From: Ophiosphaerella korrae
Taxonomy: Eukaryota; Ascomycota; Dothideomycetes; Pleosporales; Phaeosphaeriaceae
Direction of reading: 5' to 3'
DNA length: 64,000 nt
Assembly (NCBI GenBank): GCA_028456385.1
Contig: JALNQF010000144.1
Span: forward strand, 1-64,000
Under the pieces are notes generated by a model. The model was not told where the DNA came from and ran no database searches. It was given only the letters and a program-made list of their open reading frames with translations. The translations under genes were made by a program, and so were the position numbers. Shown piece by piece: positions 55,003 to 64,000 of the stretch. How positions within the stretch are numbered: position 1 is the first letter of the stretch; every line of letters starts with the position of its first letter.

Positions 55003-55938
55003 ACTCGTAGCAATATATTGGTTTGCCAGTCCTCTATCGCTCTCTTCGCCGCGAGAGGTCTAGTGAAAAGATTTCGCAGCAGTTGATACAATCTTTTGCT
55101 CGACAATAGACCCTAGATTCTTAGAGTCATAAACTAAGAATTCGAAGAAAACTTACAGTTAGAATTTCGAGGAGGGGACGTTAGTACACTATGGAGGCTC
55201 AAGGCTGCGGACAGCAGCCGTGTTATGGGCGCTGTATAATTGCTTTGGGAAGGGTGGCTTACTCACATATTTAGTGCTAAACTAACCGACGGCTTAGCAA
55301 CAAATGCATTGTCAAGCTAACTATCACCAGCTTGAGCAGAAAGCCTGCGAATCACATTGAAGAAGACACCGGTGAGATCGCCGGTGAGGACGCGGTGATG
55401 CCGACCTCCGAAGTCATCCCACCTAGCAGCTACCTCGGCAGCCCCCTCTGCAGCCACTCAGCAGCCACTCAGCAGCCGTCTCAGCGAAATGCTCGCCTCA
55501 CATATACGGCTGAAACCACGGGAAATTCACACAGCTATTTTGTTGTGATAAGGCAGCGTAGCTCCTACTATCCTATTGGGTGCATGGCCTTGTTGGAAAT
55601 GAGAGAGGGCTTCTTAGCCAATAGTGAAAACTCTCTCTAACTGCTTGAGTACTAGGTATAACCGGCGTACGCCAAATTTTACAGTACGTGAGAAGAATCG
55701 AGTTTATGCTTTGATGCAGCGGCCACATTGCGGCCCAACTGCATATTCCGAGTGACGTGGGCTTGAGTTGAACAATGAGGCCAGCCTGCTGCGTTGTTCA
55801 AGTATTTAACACAGCCTTGCAGGGGTAGTAGCCATGCTCCATATATATTAAGTACATTGGGAATACGTGTGAAAATACAACACCCTCTAGTAAGATAGTA
55901 TACATCATTCACACATTCATCTTCTGCCTGAGGCTAAT
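55003..55938. promoter_or_regulatory. Divergent upstream region of the coiled-coil and Hsp70-like genes
   Basis: These 936 bases lie between divergent starts. A short CAGCCACT tandem (about 55450-55480) and open frames without features are all that is visible. No gene is supported. Confidence 0.35.
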
Positions 55939-58547
55939 ATGGCGTCTGCGAACTCACCTACAGTCGGCAAGATATTGCTACCGTATATTGGGACAGTGCC
56001 TGCCGCATTGTCGGGTAACATAGCTGGGCACGCTAGCTCAGAGAAGCTGATTATCGCCATTGACTTTGGCACGACATTCACCGGGTATGTTTAGCCTTTT
56101 GTCATTCTTGGATCCTAAAACTGCAATGATACCAATGCTGATTTTCTGTTGCTTAAACATAGCGTTGCATACGGCCTTTCGTCCGATCCGTCAAATATTA
56201 CCGTTATCACGGAATGGCCCGGCACTGTGGTGCAAGGCAGGAACGACACAGTCAAGATCCCGTCTATTATCAAATATGGCATATCCAAGGACGGGTCGGA
56301 GCCCACCAGCTTCGATTGGGGCTACAAGATAGGCGCCAGGGATACCCGCGTGATCCGTGGTATTAAGCTAGCTATCGACCCTGAAAAGCGCGATGCTACC
56401 TATGGAGTGGAGGAGGATGCTGTTCACCGCCACGAGGATATGATCGCAGAAGAAGCCGCCCGGCTCGACAAGACCACGATTAACATGATTTCCGACTACC
56501 TTAGGGTGGTGTATGAACATGCGCTGGCAAAGATCCGTGAAATGGAATACGCTCCGCACATCGATAAACTAACCAAGCAGTTTGTGCTGACTGTGCCCGC
56601 CATTTGGACTGACCGAGCGAAGACCGCGACACTCAATGTAAGTCAACTTTTCGCCGCCTATATCTCTCTATTAGTAGTATTTCATCGCCCTGGAGACTAA
56701 ATCGTATTTTTAGGCAGCGCGAGCCGCTCACAAAGACATACTGGTCGGCCCTGAAAACTTGATCACCGAACCTGAGGCGGCAGCCCTGTATGCATCTCAA
56801 GCCTTCAACAAGAGGGGTCTACAAGTATGTATCTATACCCAGCTCCTCAAAGAAAGCAAAAGGAAATCCCTCGAAAGGAGATTAAGAGGATGTGAAGGCA
56901 CCGTGTGGATTAGACATCCTGAGCTAATAGATTGTTGGCTATAGAAAGGTAATGCCTTTTTGCTCTGCGACGCAGGCGGCGGCACTGTCGATTTGATATC
57001 CTATCAAGTCAGTGCTGTCGAGCCAAGACTACGGTTGAAGGAGCTTGTTTCCGCTTCCGGTCAGTTACTTCCTTCGTTTCCTTGCCTCTCTTGGTAGAGA
57101 TTTTTATACACTTACTTATCAGCGATGCATGCGTTTAGGCGGTAGAGTCGGCTCTATAATGATCAATAACGGCTTTGAGAGATACCTGCGCAAGATCTTG
57201 GGCGACGAACTATTCACCAAGTTGAAGGCAGCTGGGGACGGCGCAGCCTTCAACTCCATCATGAATGACTTTGAGTTCAGGATCAAGCCGAGGTTCTCGT
57301 CGGCCGAGGAGTGGGATGAATTGGACATGAACAACATCATCTCGTTTCCGGGCATTTTGGTCCCTGACTCTCCGGAAAACAACATACGAGGGAATGTTTT
57401 GACCGTCAAGGGGTATTTAACCATCACGCTTCGCTTGCTACTACTTTATCCTAACCTCGTACTAGGAGTGTATTGGATGAGATTTTCAATCCTCTGGTGA
57501 CCAAAACAGAGACTCTTGTCCAAGCACAGCTTCGTGAAATCAAGCTGAAATTAGGTGGAAGATCTGCTGAGGTAAGAACCAGATTTTCTTCGAATCATAT
57601 TGACTGGCTAAATCATACGCTAATGGGTGTCTACCAGATGGTCTTCCTTGTGGGAGGGTTCGGGGCTAGCCCCTACTTGAAGAGGCGAATACAGGCCTTG
57701 GTGGGCGATATTCATGTCATACAACCCCGCGATGCGTAAGTAGTAACTACCCGTACGAATATTATAACCAACGAGAACTAATGTGATCTGTCTTTAGTTG
57801 GTCGGCTATTGTAAGGTAAGGTTCGAGGCACGACCTCTATAATACCCGCAAACAGGAACCCCGTGCTCACATTATCATTTCAGAGGAGCTGTTATGAGCT
57901 GTATGCCCCGAACTGTTCGTGTTACAGCGAACATCGCACCCCAGCATCTCGGAGTCAGAGCCAAGATGCCCTACATAGCGCACGAGGTGACTGATGAAGG
58001 GGCTGCAGCTTACAAATTCATGGATCCCTACGAGGAGATTGAGAGAATCATGAAAATGAATTGGTTTATCCTGAAGGAAAGAACACGAATTTCATCTGTT
58101 TCTTCTTATCCATTAACTTTTCGAAATAGGACACAGAGTTGAATCGTGACACAAAAATCCGCTTCGCCTTTTACCGAGACATTCCCTTCGATTACAAGCC
58201 TCAAGATTTGAAATTTGAGACGGATTTAGATGCGTCTGACGCGGAATGTGCACCCACGTACCCATGGCAAGGTATGTAAATTTACTATGCTTATCTGTCG
58301 ATAACATCGGTACACCAGTCTGTCCTTCAACTCATGCTTACTGTGCATAGGTGTAACCCGGAAGTGCGGACTATCGTTTGACCTTTCTTCCCTATCCAAG
58401 GACCAGCTAACTGAGAAGACGAAAAAAGATGGCACAAAGTACTACAAGGTTGACTACGACTTAGTAGTTACTGTTCTATCAGCTATGATGACCTTTTCGG
58501 CAGAACGCAATGGAGTTCAGTATGGGAGTGTTGAAGTAGATTATTAA
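55939..58547 (+). CDS. Hsp70-like (HSPA12-type) actin-fold ATPase
   Basis: Eleven exons (55939-56084, 56163-56637, 56714-56824, 56945-57059, 57139-57412, 57466-57571, 57638-57735, 57798-57815, 57884-58076, 58130-58271, 58351-58547) sum to 1875 bp, giving 624 residues. Phosphate-1 is IAIDFGTTFTGVAYG (Asp42), phosphate-2 CDAGGGTVDL (253-261), and the adenosine motif VFLVGGFGASPYL starts at residue 411. The divergent fungal Hsp70 relatives of this type lack the DnaK substrate domain, as here. Exon 8 is only 18 bp, and its inclusion restores WSAIVRGAV. The junction after 58076 lacks a GT donor (AAG-GAAAGA), although phase and acceptor fit. If it is not spliced, translation ends at 58140, losing about 110 C-terminal residues. 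Function in this locus is unknown. Confidence 0.75.
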
Positions 58548-58787
58548 TCACCTACATCCTCCCAGAAACTTGGTATATCTGAAGAGAGTTCGAAGAAGTG
58601 TCTACGACACCGCCTAAGGAATAAGGGAGCAGGTCAATTATCCATGGGTTAAGCGAGGTGGTGATGGCGCCAAACCATCAGAACGCAGCTCTACTCTACT
58701 ACAGCAAATAACCAAAAAGATACACATAATTAATAACGTTAATTATCTATATATTGTCCTGCTTCTTCAACTGAAGCAACTAAGCAA
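58548..58787. other. Spacer between Hsp70-like gene and next pseudogene
   Basis: These 240 bases have no coding features. They presumably hold the 3' UTR and the start of the downstream promoter. Confidence 0.3.
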
Positions 58788-60430
58788 ATGCCCTTGATTG
58801 AAATCTATTACGTGATCGACTTTGAGATGAACGAGCCCACCGTGAGCGGGGAAAGACCGCCTGGGCAATGCTGGCACAAACATGTTCTGAAATCCCACGA
58901 TGGTGAGTGGGTACCCCATTTTGACCAAGAGTGAGCCCGGACTGGGGCTTGAGATGCCTCTCAACATGATCGCTGGTATGGCTGGGTCGGAGCGAGCCAA
59001 CAGATTCGATGGGAAATTGTTCATCAAAGGCTTTTCAGCGATGTTGATCGCAACGAGGATCACCGGAGACCTATTCATCTGGCATTACCTTTACAACAGC
59101 GACAGCGAACGACTCTCCTATTCTGACCATTCTCTTCATAACGGCGACGATATCGGCTCTCTCCAATTGGATAAGGCTCGACACCTGGTAGGTTGGTGCT
59201 CAGACTGTACATACAGTGCTGGTAAGTCCCACCCACCGAACTCAAGGAGCGGCAGATGCTCGATATGACGTCGGTGGGACAGGCTTCCCGCGTCCCCATG
59301 CTAGCTGCCTTCTCGAAAAGGTGTCTATAACTAGGGAAAGTTCATCACAGGCGGAGCGACATTTGCGATCAGCGTTAGGGATACTCCACCGCATGTTACC
59401 CGAAATGGATATATTCCAAAGCTCAGGTGGATTGCCACCAAACGTGTTGTTCTGTGGGACGAAGAAGAAAAAAGTAGCTGGCCTGTTAATGGTATCAGCG
59501 CATTACTCCACCTGGTGCGCGCCTCATTCCAATTTTACGTAGTGACGATTTCCCTACTTCATTCCTATTTAACCTTAGCAAAATGTGGAACGGGTCCGAA
59601 CACAAGCCAAATTCCGCCATCAAAGTTCTCATAGACGAAGACAATAGGGGACTTGAGATCTATCCCAATAAGATCGAGCTGTTCGAAGAAGAAGAAGAAG
59701 AAGAAGAAGAGGAAAAGGCAACATCGCGGAAAGAAGCTGACACCGAAAAATCAAAGGCCAAAAAGAAGAAGAGAGGTTCCTATCTCTTGAGGATCTTGTG
59801 GAGCAACATTACCACATTTTGGAGCAGATCATGGACCATCATGCACACTTGGTTGGTCAGAATGGGATGGACTTGAAGGTCAGGTTGCGAAGGCACCTAG
59901 AAGGGTGGGTTTTGTTGAGCTAGCCACGTATCACGACCCTTACTCACGCGTTGCTACCCTTCAGGCACTTGGATACGGCTGGGTAGACTTCGTCCGCTGC
60001 AATTACTCTGTTCGGTCGTGGGTTTGGCGACATAATTCAGCCTATCGAGTTCGACGGCATGTGCCCCAATTGGACAAGTCTCCCAAGGCATAAGTATTAC
60101 CTAGCTGCAAGTGTTTTTGACTTGAATATCATCAAAAAGTTTGGCGACCAGTGGGCGGACCCTCTCAAGACTGTTCATGATCTTTTGTGGCATTGCTCTG
60201 GAGCTCTCGTTACACCATGTCGATGTCAGGGGAACGGCATCCGTTGAAAGATTAGGGGAGCTTTCAGGCGCCACCATGATCCGGTTCAAGTTTTCTACTG
60301 TACTAGGTCGCGTCAGAATTTGCCTATAAAAGGACCCGATAGGCTGGGAGACAAGGGAACTGTTGTCTTTGGGCACAATGTTGCACGGGAATATCGATGG
60401 AAAGAGAAGGGGGAAGAAGGCATAAAGGAT
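58788..60430 (+). pseudogene. Frameshifted member of an uncharacterised fungal protein family
   Basis: The ATG at 58788 opens MPLIEIYYVIDFEMNEPTVSG ending at a TGA (58932-58934). Homologous-looking sequence continues in other frames: GLEMPLNMIAGMAG and ITGDLFIWHYLYNSDSERLSY (58900-59220), GKFITGGATFAISVRDTPPHV (about 59338-59400), VVLWDEEEK and NGISALLHLVRASF, NSAIKVLIDEDNRGLEIYPN (59607-59670). A GAA-repeat tract coding poly-Glu follows (59687-59714), then LVEQHYHILEQIMDHHAHLVGQ, ELATYHDPYSRVATLQALGYGWVDFVR, and GFGDIIQPIEFDGMCPNW to about 60130. The blocks are in several frames, with stops between. I recall this block order from long hypothetical proteins in Pezizomycotina, without a known function. 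This copy appears dead. Confidence 0.65.
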
Positions 60431-61787
60431 CACTGCACAGGCAACCATCAGAGGATTCCACACAATCGTGGGTGTGATTGTGCGGGCAGAAGCAGGTCTA
60501 GTCCCCATGGAGCAGAGACTGCACAACCAAGTGATTGCTTTCTAGGTGTCGATGAAAAACTCAGTCGGTCGCATCCGCACCGGATGCGTAAGTGGCAGCG
60601 GCTGTGCACCAAAGCACCGGTCGCCGCTAATGCGGATTGCAGAGATGTGGAGGGTGTCCAAAGAGGCGGGATGCTGGAGGCGAAGCCGTACACATGCCCG
60701 CCATGAAGAGCCAGGCCTGAGGTGGTGCTATGCGAGGGAAGAGAGCAGGTAAGAGGTATTATCGAGGACTATGAACTACTCAGCAGCAATCACCTAAAAG
60801 CAGCAATCACCTAAAGCGTCAGGCTTTACATAGCGACCTTAGACGGGACAGAAACGGGATCAACGATTTCAGCGAAAAAAATAGGGAGGTTGGTGCAAAA
60901 GAAGCCAGAATCCGGAAGGCATTTGGACTGAAAACACTTAGCTATACGCAGGAGCAAGACCGCTCCATCGCATGCCTATACCTTCCAACAAACCGCGAAG
61001 TAGAATATCGGCGATCGGAGATAGAGTAGGCACATTGATGGCATTATGATGTGTGAAGGGTCATAACAGGGATCGAGGACGGCGGAGGCGTGACTAAGAC
61101 GCGACTAGCTTCTGTATCCTGTTAGATAATGCGCTAAATAGATACTTACGTTTCAAGGGTGTGGGTGGCAATATAGGTGCTAATGAGCGTGTCACTCGAG
61201 GTACCTCTACATGTACGTCAGCAGTCAGCCCAGCTAATCAGTGGATACCAAGAGTATCTAGCACAACTCCGATAGGATCAGATCTGGGAATCCCCCTGCA
61301 CCCCACAGGGATCCGCAGCGGAAGCTAGACCATATACATGAAGCGATAGTAGAAGCGGCGCTCATTTTGCCAAGCACTATACTCACCTGCCAAAGTACTA
61401 GCGAGCCTTTCGTCTAGACAATAGCGTACAGGATCAATATTGAACCTTCCCATCTCACAATGCAACATCGAAATACCATAAGTAGAGGCATTTCACCTCC
61501 ACATAGTGCACGGCTCCCCCTTCCTGCTCAAGGCAGCATAGTTTGCACGCTAACTGAGCTGGTCCTCTCGCTCATTCCCAGCGCTTTTTTTTTTTTGTTG
61601 GGCTCTGTTGCCTTTACAAGCTTTTACCGGAGCCGCAACAACTCCTCCAAATCGCTTCCTTTTATCAAGGTGTCTGAGTTCCCAAACCAGCGCTCACCGG
61701 GCATGGCGGCGCATGAGTTATACAAGTGGAGCATAGCATTGCTCTACAGTGGCCACTGGAAGCCGCGAGATAGGCTAGCAAACCCCA
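60431..61787. other. Intergenic region without supported genes
   Basis: Several open frames overlap on both strands but none has recognisable motifs. A short direct repeat (AGCAGCAATCACCTAAA twice) lies at about 60783-60815. A run of 12 T residues interrupts an open frame near 61586-61597. Confidence 0.3.
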
Positions 61788-62369
61788 CTAAGATGACTTC
61801 GCTGTAGGCTCTGACGGTAGCGTTATAAGCGTCCGAGGATTGGGATACGTTGGCACTCTTGTCCCGGTATGATCCACGATATATGGCGATCTCATATCCC
61901 ATCCATTAAGATTATGCTCCCTCGCGACAGTGGCGTTGACTTCCTTGTTGAATTCCAGCGCTGCTAATTTGGCCACCGAATATCGCCTGCCGTAGTCGAT
62001 GAGCACAACAGGCAACCTAGCCTCGTGGTGAGCGGTTAAGGGGTCGTACGTATTATTATAGACGCCGGAAGCGCATACGTCCAGCCTGTCCCATTTCTCA
62101 ACTACGGGGAGCCTCGTGTGGCTGTCTTGAACGGATATATCGAGCGTAGAGCAAGCGGCTTTGACTATCTCATCGCATGTGTGGGAATATAAGGGTGATT
62201 TGGTGCGGACGAAGACGGCAATTCGGGTAGGTTCGCGAAGCTTGACGAGCTCTCGGATGGCCTGCAGCGATCCTGCCAGTAGGCCGAGCATATCGAAGGC
62301 TGCCAAAGTGTGCCTTTGGCACGGGTATCGACTAATCTTGCTTATGTAAGTCGGCTCTCCCTGCGCCAT
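61788..62369 (-). CDS. Hypothetical 193-residue protein
   Basis: This is an uninterrupted minus-strand frame. The composition is protein-like: an alternating alpha/beta pattern with LRELVKLREPTRIAVFVRTKS, RLPVVLIDYGRRYSVAKLAALEFNKE and WDMRSPYIVDHTGTRVPTYPNPRT. The short hydrophobic segment FDMLGLLAGSLQAIREL near the start is too weak for a membrane anchor. I cannot assign a family. It may be the C-terminal part of a longer gene whose upstream exon is not seen, or a decayed copy. It lies between two pseudogenes of the decaying immunity-type locus. Confidence 0.4.
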   Translation of the reverse strand: MAQGEPTYISKISRYPCQRHTLAAFDMLGLLAGSLQAIRELVKLREPTRIAVFVRTKSPLYSHTCDEIVKAACSTLDISVQDSHTRLPVVEKWDRLDVCASGVYNNTYDPLTAHHEARLPVVLIDYGRRYSVAKLAALEFNKEVNATVAREHNLNGWDMRSPYIVDHTGTRVPTYPNPRTLITLPSEPTAKSS

Positions 62370-62934
62370 TATAGCCTCGGCACTGGTTCAAAAGGCCCAA
62401 ACCCAATTTGGTCTGAACCAAGCAACAAACTCGAAAGTTTGAGGCAACACAACGAGCTTAGTCGCTATCAGGTGGAGAAGGGTATCTGCACGATGCACAT
62501 AACCCCTCCCTCACTATAGTCTAACCCTAGTCACCAACACCTCTGAATAGAAAAAACTAGCATTCATATACGTTCAAGTCGTCGAAGCTCCTTTGTAAAT
62601 TGAGACGGGCATATGCAGGTAAAAGCTACGAGCCCGTGATACTTTTTGAGCTTCTACCACTGTCTTCTCGCACCGGCTTTGTGCCCTAGATCTGCCCATC
62701 GCCAACTTAGCGTCCATCTGTTCGGCGTAGCCATGACTGTATACTACCCCACTTTGTCCCTCCAGCCCCTCTTTAGGCATTTTCATGAACGTATTCTTTT
62801 CTTTGAATTTGTTACGAATATATTTCTCTTAGCTGCTTGAGAAGCTATGGCTAGTAGAAAGCGTCTCGCGACGTCTCGCGACCAACACAGAACAGCCGAC
62901 TGCTACTCCCGGTCGCGCCCCGTCGATCTCGCCT
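62370..62934. other. Intergenic, upstream of the PNP-like pseudogene
   Basis: No gene is supported in these 565 bases. An ATG at about 62847 begins a short basic frame that ends before the PNP-like domain. It could be a former start of that gene, joined by a lost intron. Confidence 0.3.
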
Positions 62935-63989
62935 TCTGCTAATACAACGCAATGCATACCCTCAAACCCCTATAGCTTTACGAAGGAGAGTTATGCTGTG
63001 GGATGGATATGTGCTTTAGAGGTTGAACTAGCGGTGTCCCAAGCAACGCTGGACGATGAGCATCCAGACTTTCCACAGTTTGAGAGCGATTCGAATACCT
63101 ATACTCTCGGACGGATTGGATAGCATAAGGTTGTTCTGGGTTGCCCTCTAGCAGGCACAACTGGCACAAGCGCTGCGGCTACCGCGGCAATTAACTGACT
63201 TCGCAGCTTTCCTAAAATTCGTTTCGGCTTGTTGGTAGGCGTCGGAGATGGAGCACCAAGCCTGCCCAGCGATGATCCGCATAAAGACCTCCGTCTCGGG
63301 GATGTAGCAGTTAGCAACCCAGAAGGCAATTATAGTAAGGGAGGATTTCATTCAGCCGGAAATATCTAGACTTACAGAATTCATAGGTAGTATCCTACAC
63401 TATGACTTCGGCAAAACGACCAATGAAGGCAAATTCATTCAGACAGGCTCATTGAACAAGCCGCTTACAGTGCTAAGGACTGGGGTTTCGAAACTACGGG
63501 GCACAGCATCGGAGAAAGGGAATCGCAATTCGTAGATACATTGATAATATGCTTCAGTCAAACCCAAAGATGCAGCAGGACTTTGATCACCAAGGCTCCG
63601 AACACGATCAACTATTCCAAGCGAATTACGATCACAAAGACGGTGAAAGAAGTTGTAAAATTTGTGACAAGAGAACCTTATTGCATCAAAAATCTCGCAT
63701 AAAGTATGATCCTATCATCCACTACGGTCCCATTAGCTCGGCAAATCAGGTTTTGAGGCACGGTGCAACCCGAGAGAAGCTTCGACAAGAGAAGGGCATA
63801 CTGTGTTTTGGGATAGAGGCCGCAGGACTGATGGACAGTTTCCCATGCCTCATCATACGAGGGGTTTGCGACTATTCTAACACTCATAAGGACAAGCGCT
63901 GGCAACCTTATGCCAAGGAACTTGAAATTATACCGGTAATCCAGGTAACATCAACAAAGGAGGCGACCGAAATCGTAAAGCTTGGTTAG
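62935..63989 (+). pseudogene. Nucleoside-phosphorylase-like (PNP_UDP) domain, broken, near right edge
   Basis: The sequence PSNPYSFTKESYAVGWICALEVELA, then TLDDEHPDFP and NTYTLGRIG, opens a PNP_UDP_1 domain as found at the N-terminus of many fungal NLRs. TAG and TGA stops follow (after RIG at about 63121 and within AIN-LRSFPKIRFGLLVGVG near 63197). The frame then shifts through LRLGDVAVSNPEGN, ILHYDFGKTTNEGKF and GSLNKPLTVLRTGVSKL. It shifts again into an open stretch from 63549 with SNPKMQQDFDHQGSEHDQLF, VLRHGATREKLRQEKGILCFGIEAAGLMDSFPCLIIRGVCDYSNTHKD-RWQPYAKEL. The last frame ends with a stop at 63987-63989, before the window end. A nucleotide-binding and repeat domain, if ever present, would lie beyond the window. 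Confidence 0.8.
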
Positions 63990-64000
63990 TTTAGATATAG

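Noticed and set aside
57299..57306. TCGGCCGA core inside the Hsp70-like gene
   Set aside because: It lies in coding sequence (SSAEE) and neither flanking half-site is present at the right spacing, so it is not counted as an operator.
1..64000. tRNA or rRNA genes, CRISPR arrays
   Set aside because: I looked for B-box-like GGTTCGA sequences and for regularly spaced repeats. The few GGTTCGA-like hits lie in coding or intron sequence without a cloverleaf partner, and no array was seen.

Overview
The window comes from a filamentous ascomycete (Pezizomycotina). Genes carry short introns of about 44-95 bp, and there are Zn2Cys6 regulators, a HET-domain protein and Fot1/pogo, Copia and Gypsy transposons. 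The transposons carry the signature of repeat-induced point mutation (RIP): they are extremely TA-rich, full of TAA/TAG stops, and differ from their own partner repeats only by transitions. No virus, plasmid or bacterial feature was seen. Class and genus cannot be told from sequence alone.

Layout. (1) 1-13.0 kb is a RIPed transposon island: a Gypsy element running off the left edge, a complete 5.29-kb Copia element with 179-bp LTRs and a 5-bp target duplication, a decayed pogo transposase, an 89-bp direct-repeat pair and a palindromic MITE-like element. (2) 13.5-27.3 kb is a catabolism or detoxification-type cluster, split by a second transposon island (18.0-21.1 kb, with a complete Fot1-like element bearing 72-bp TIRs). 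It encodes a Zn2Cys6 regulator, a cytochrome P450, a DHA1-type MFS transporter, a TfdA/taurine-type 2-oxoglutarate dioxygenase and a secreted intradiol ring-cleavage dioxygenase. (3) 29.1-38.9 kb holds two secreted alpha-L-rhamnosidase-type enzymes (GH106-like and GH78) on either side of a second Zn2Cys6 regulator and a broken GT28 sterol-glucosyltransferase-like gene. (4) 39.8-41.4 kb holds a PD-(D/E)XK-like nuclease-fold protein, followed by repeat debris to 43.5 kb. (5) 44-64 kb looks like an allorecognition or innate-immunity locus in decay: a 1780-residue HET-TPR protein, a HET pseudogene with stops, a coiled-coil protein interrupted by one stop, an Hsp70-like ATPase with a damaged splice donor, a frameshifted member of an uncharacterised fungal family, and a broken nucleoside-phosphorylase-like (PNP_UDP) domain of the kind found at the N-terminus of fungal NLRs, at the right edge.

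How the genes fit together. The strongest unexplained signal is a dyad-symmetric sequence, CCGA-N6-TCGGCCGA-N6-TCGG. It occurs in full in the P450 promoter and in the divergent MFS/dioxygenase promoter, and as its right-hand 18 bp upstream of the intradiol dioxygenase, each 210-320 bp from the start codons. It links genes on both sides of the second transposon island into one probable regulon, plausibly read by the Zn2Cys6 regulator at 13.5 kb. All gene models below were spliced by hand, and reading-frame closure was checked by exon lengths.
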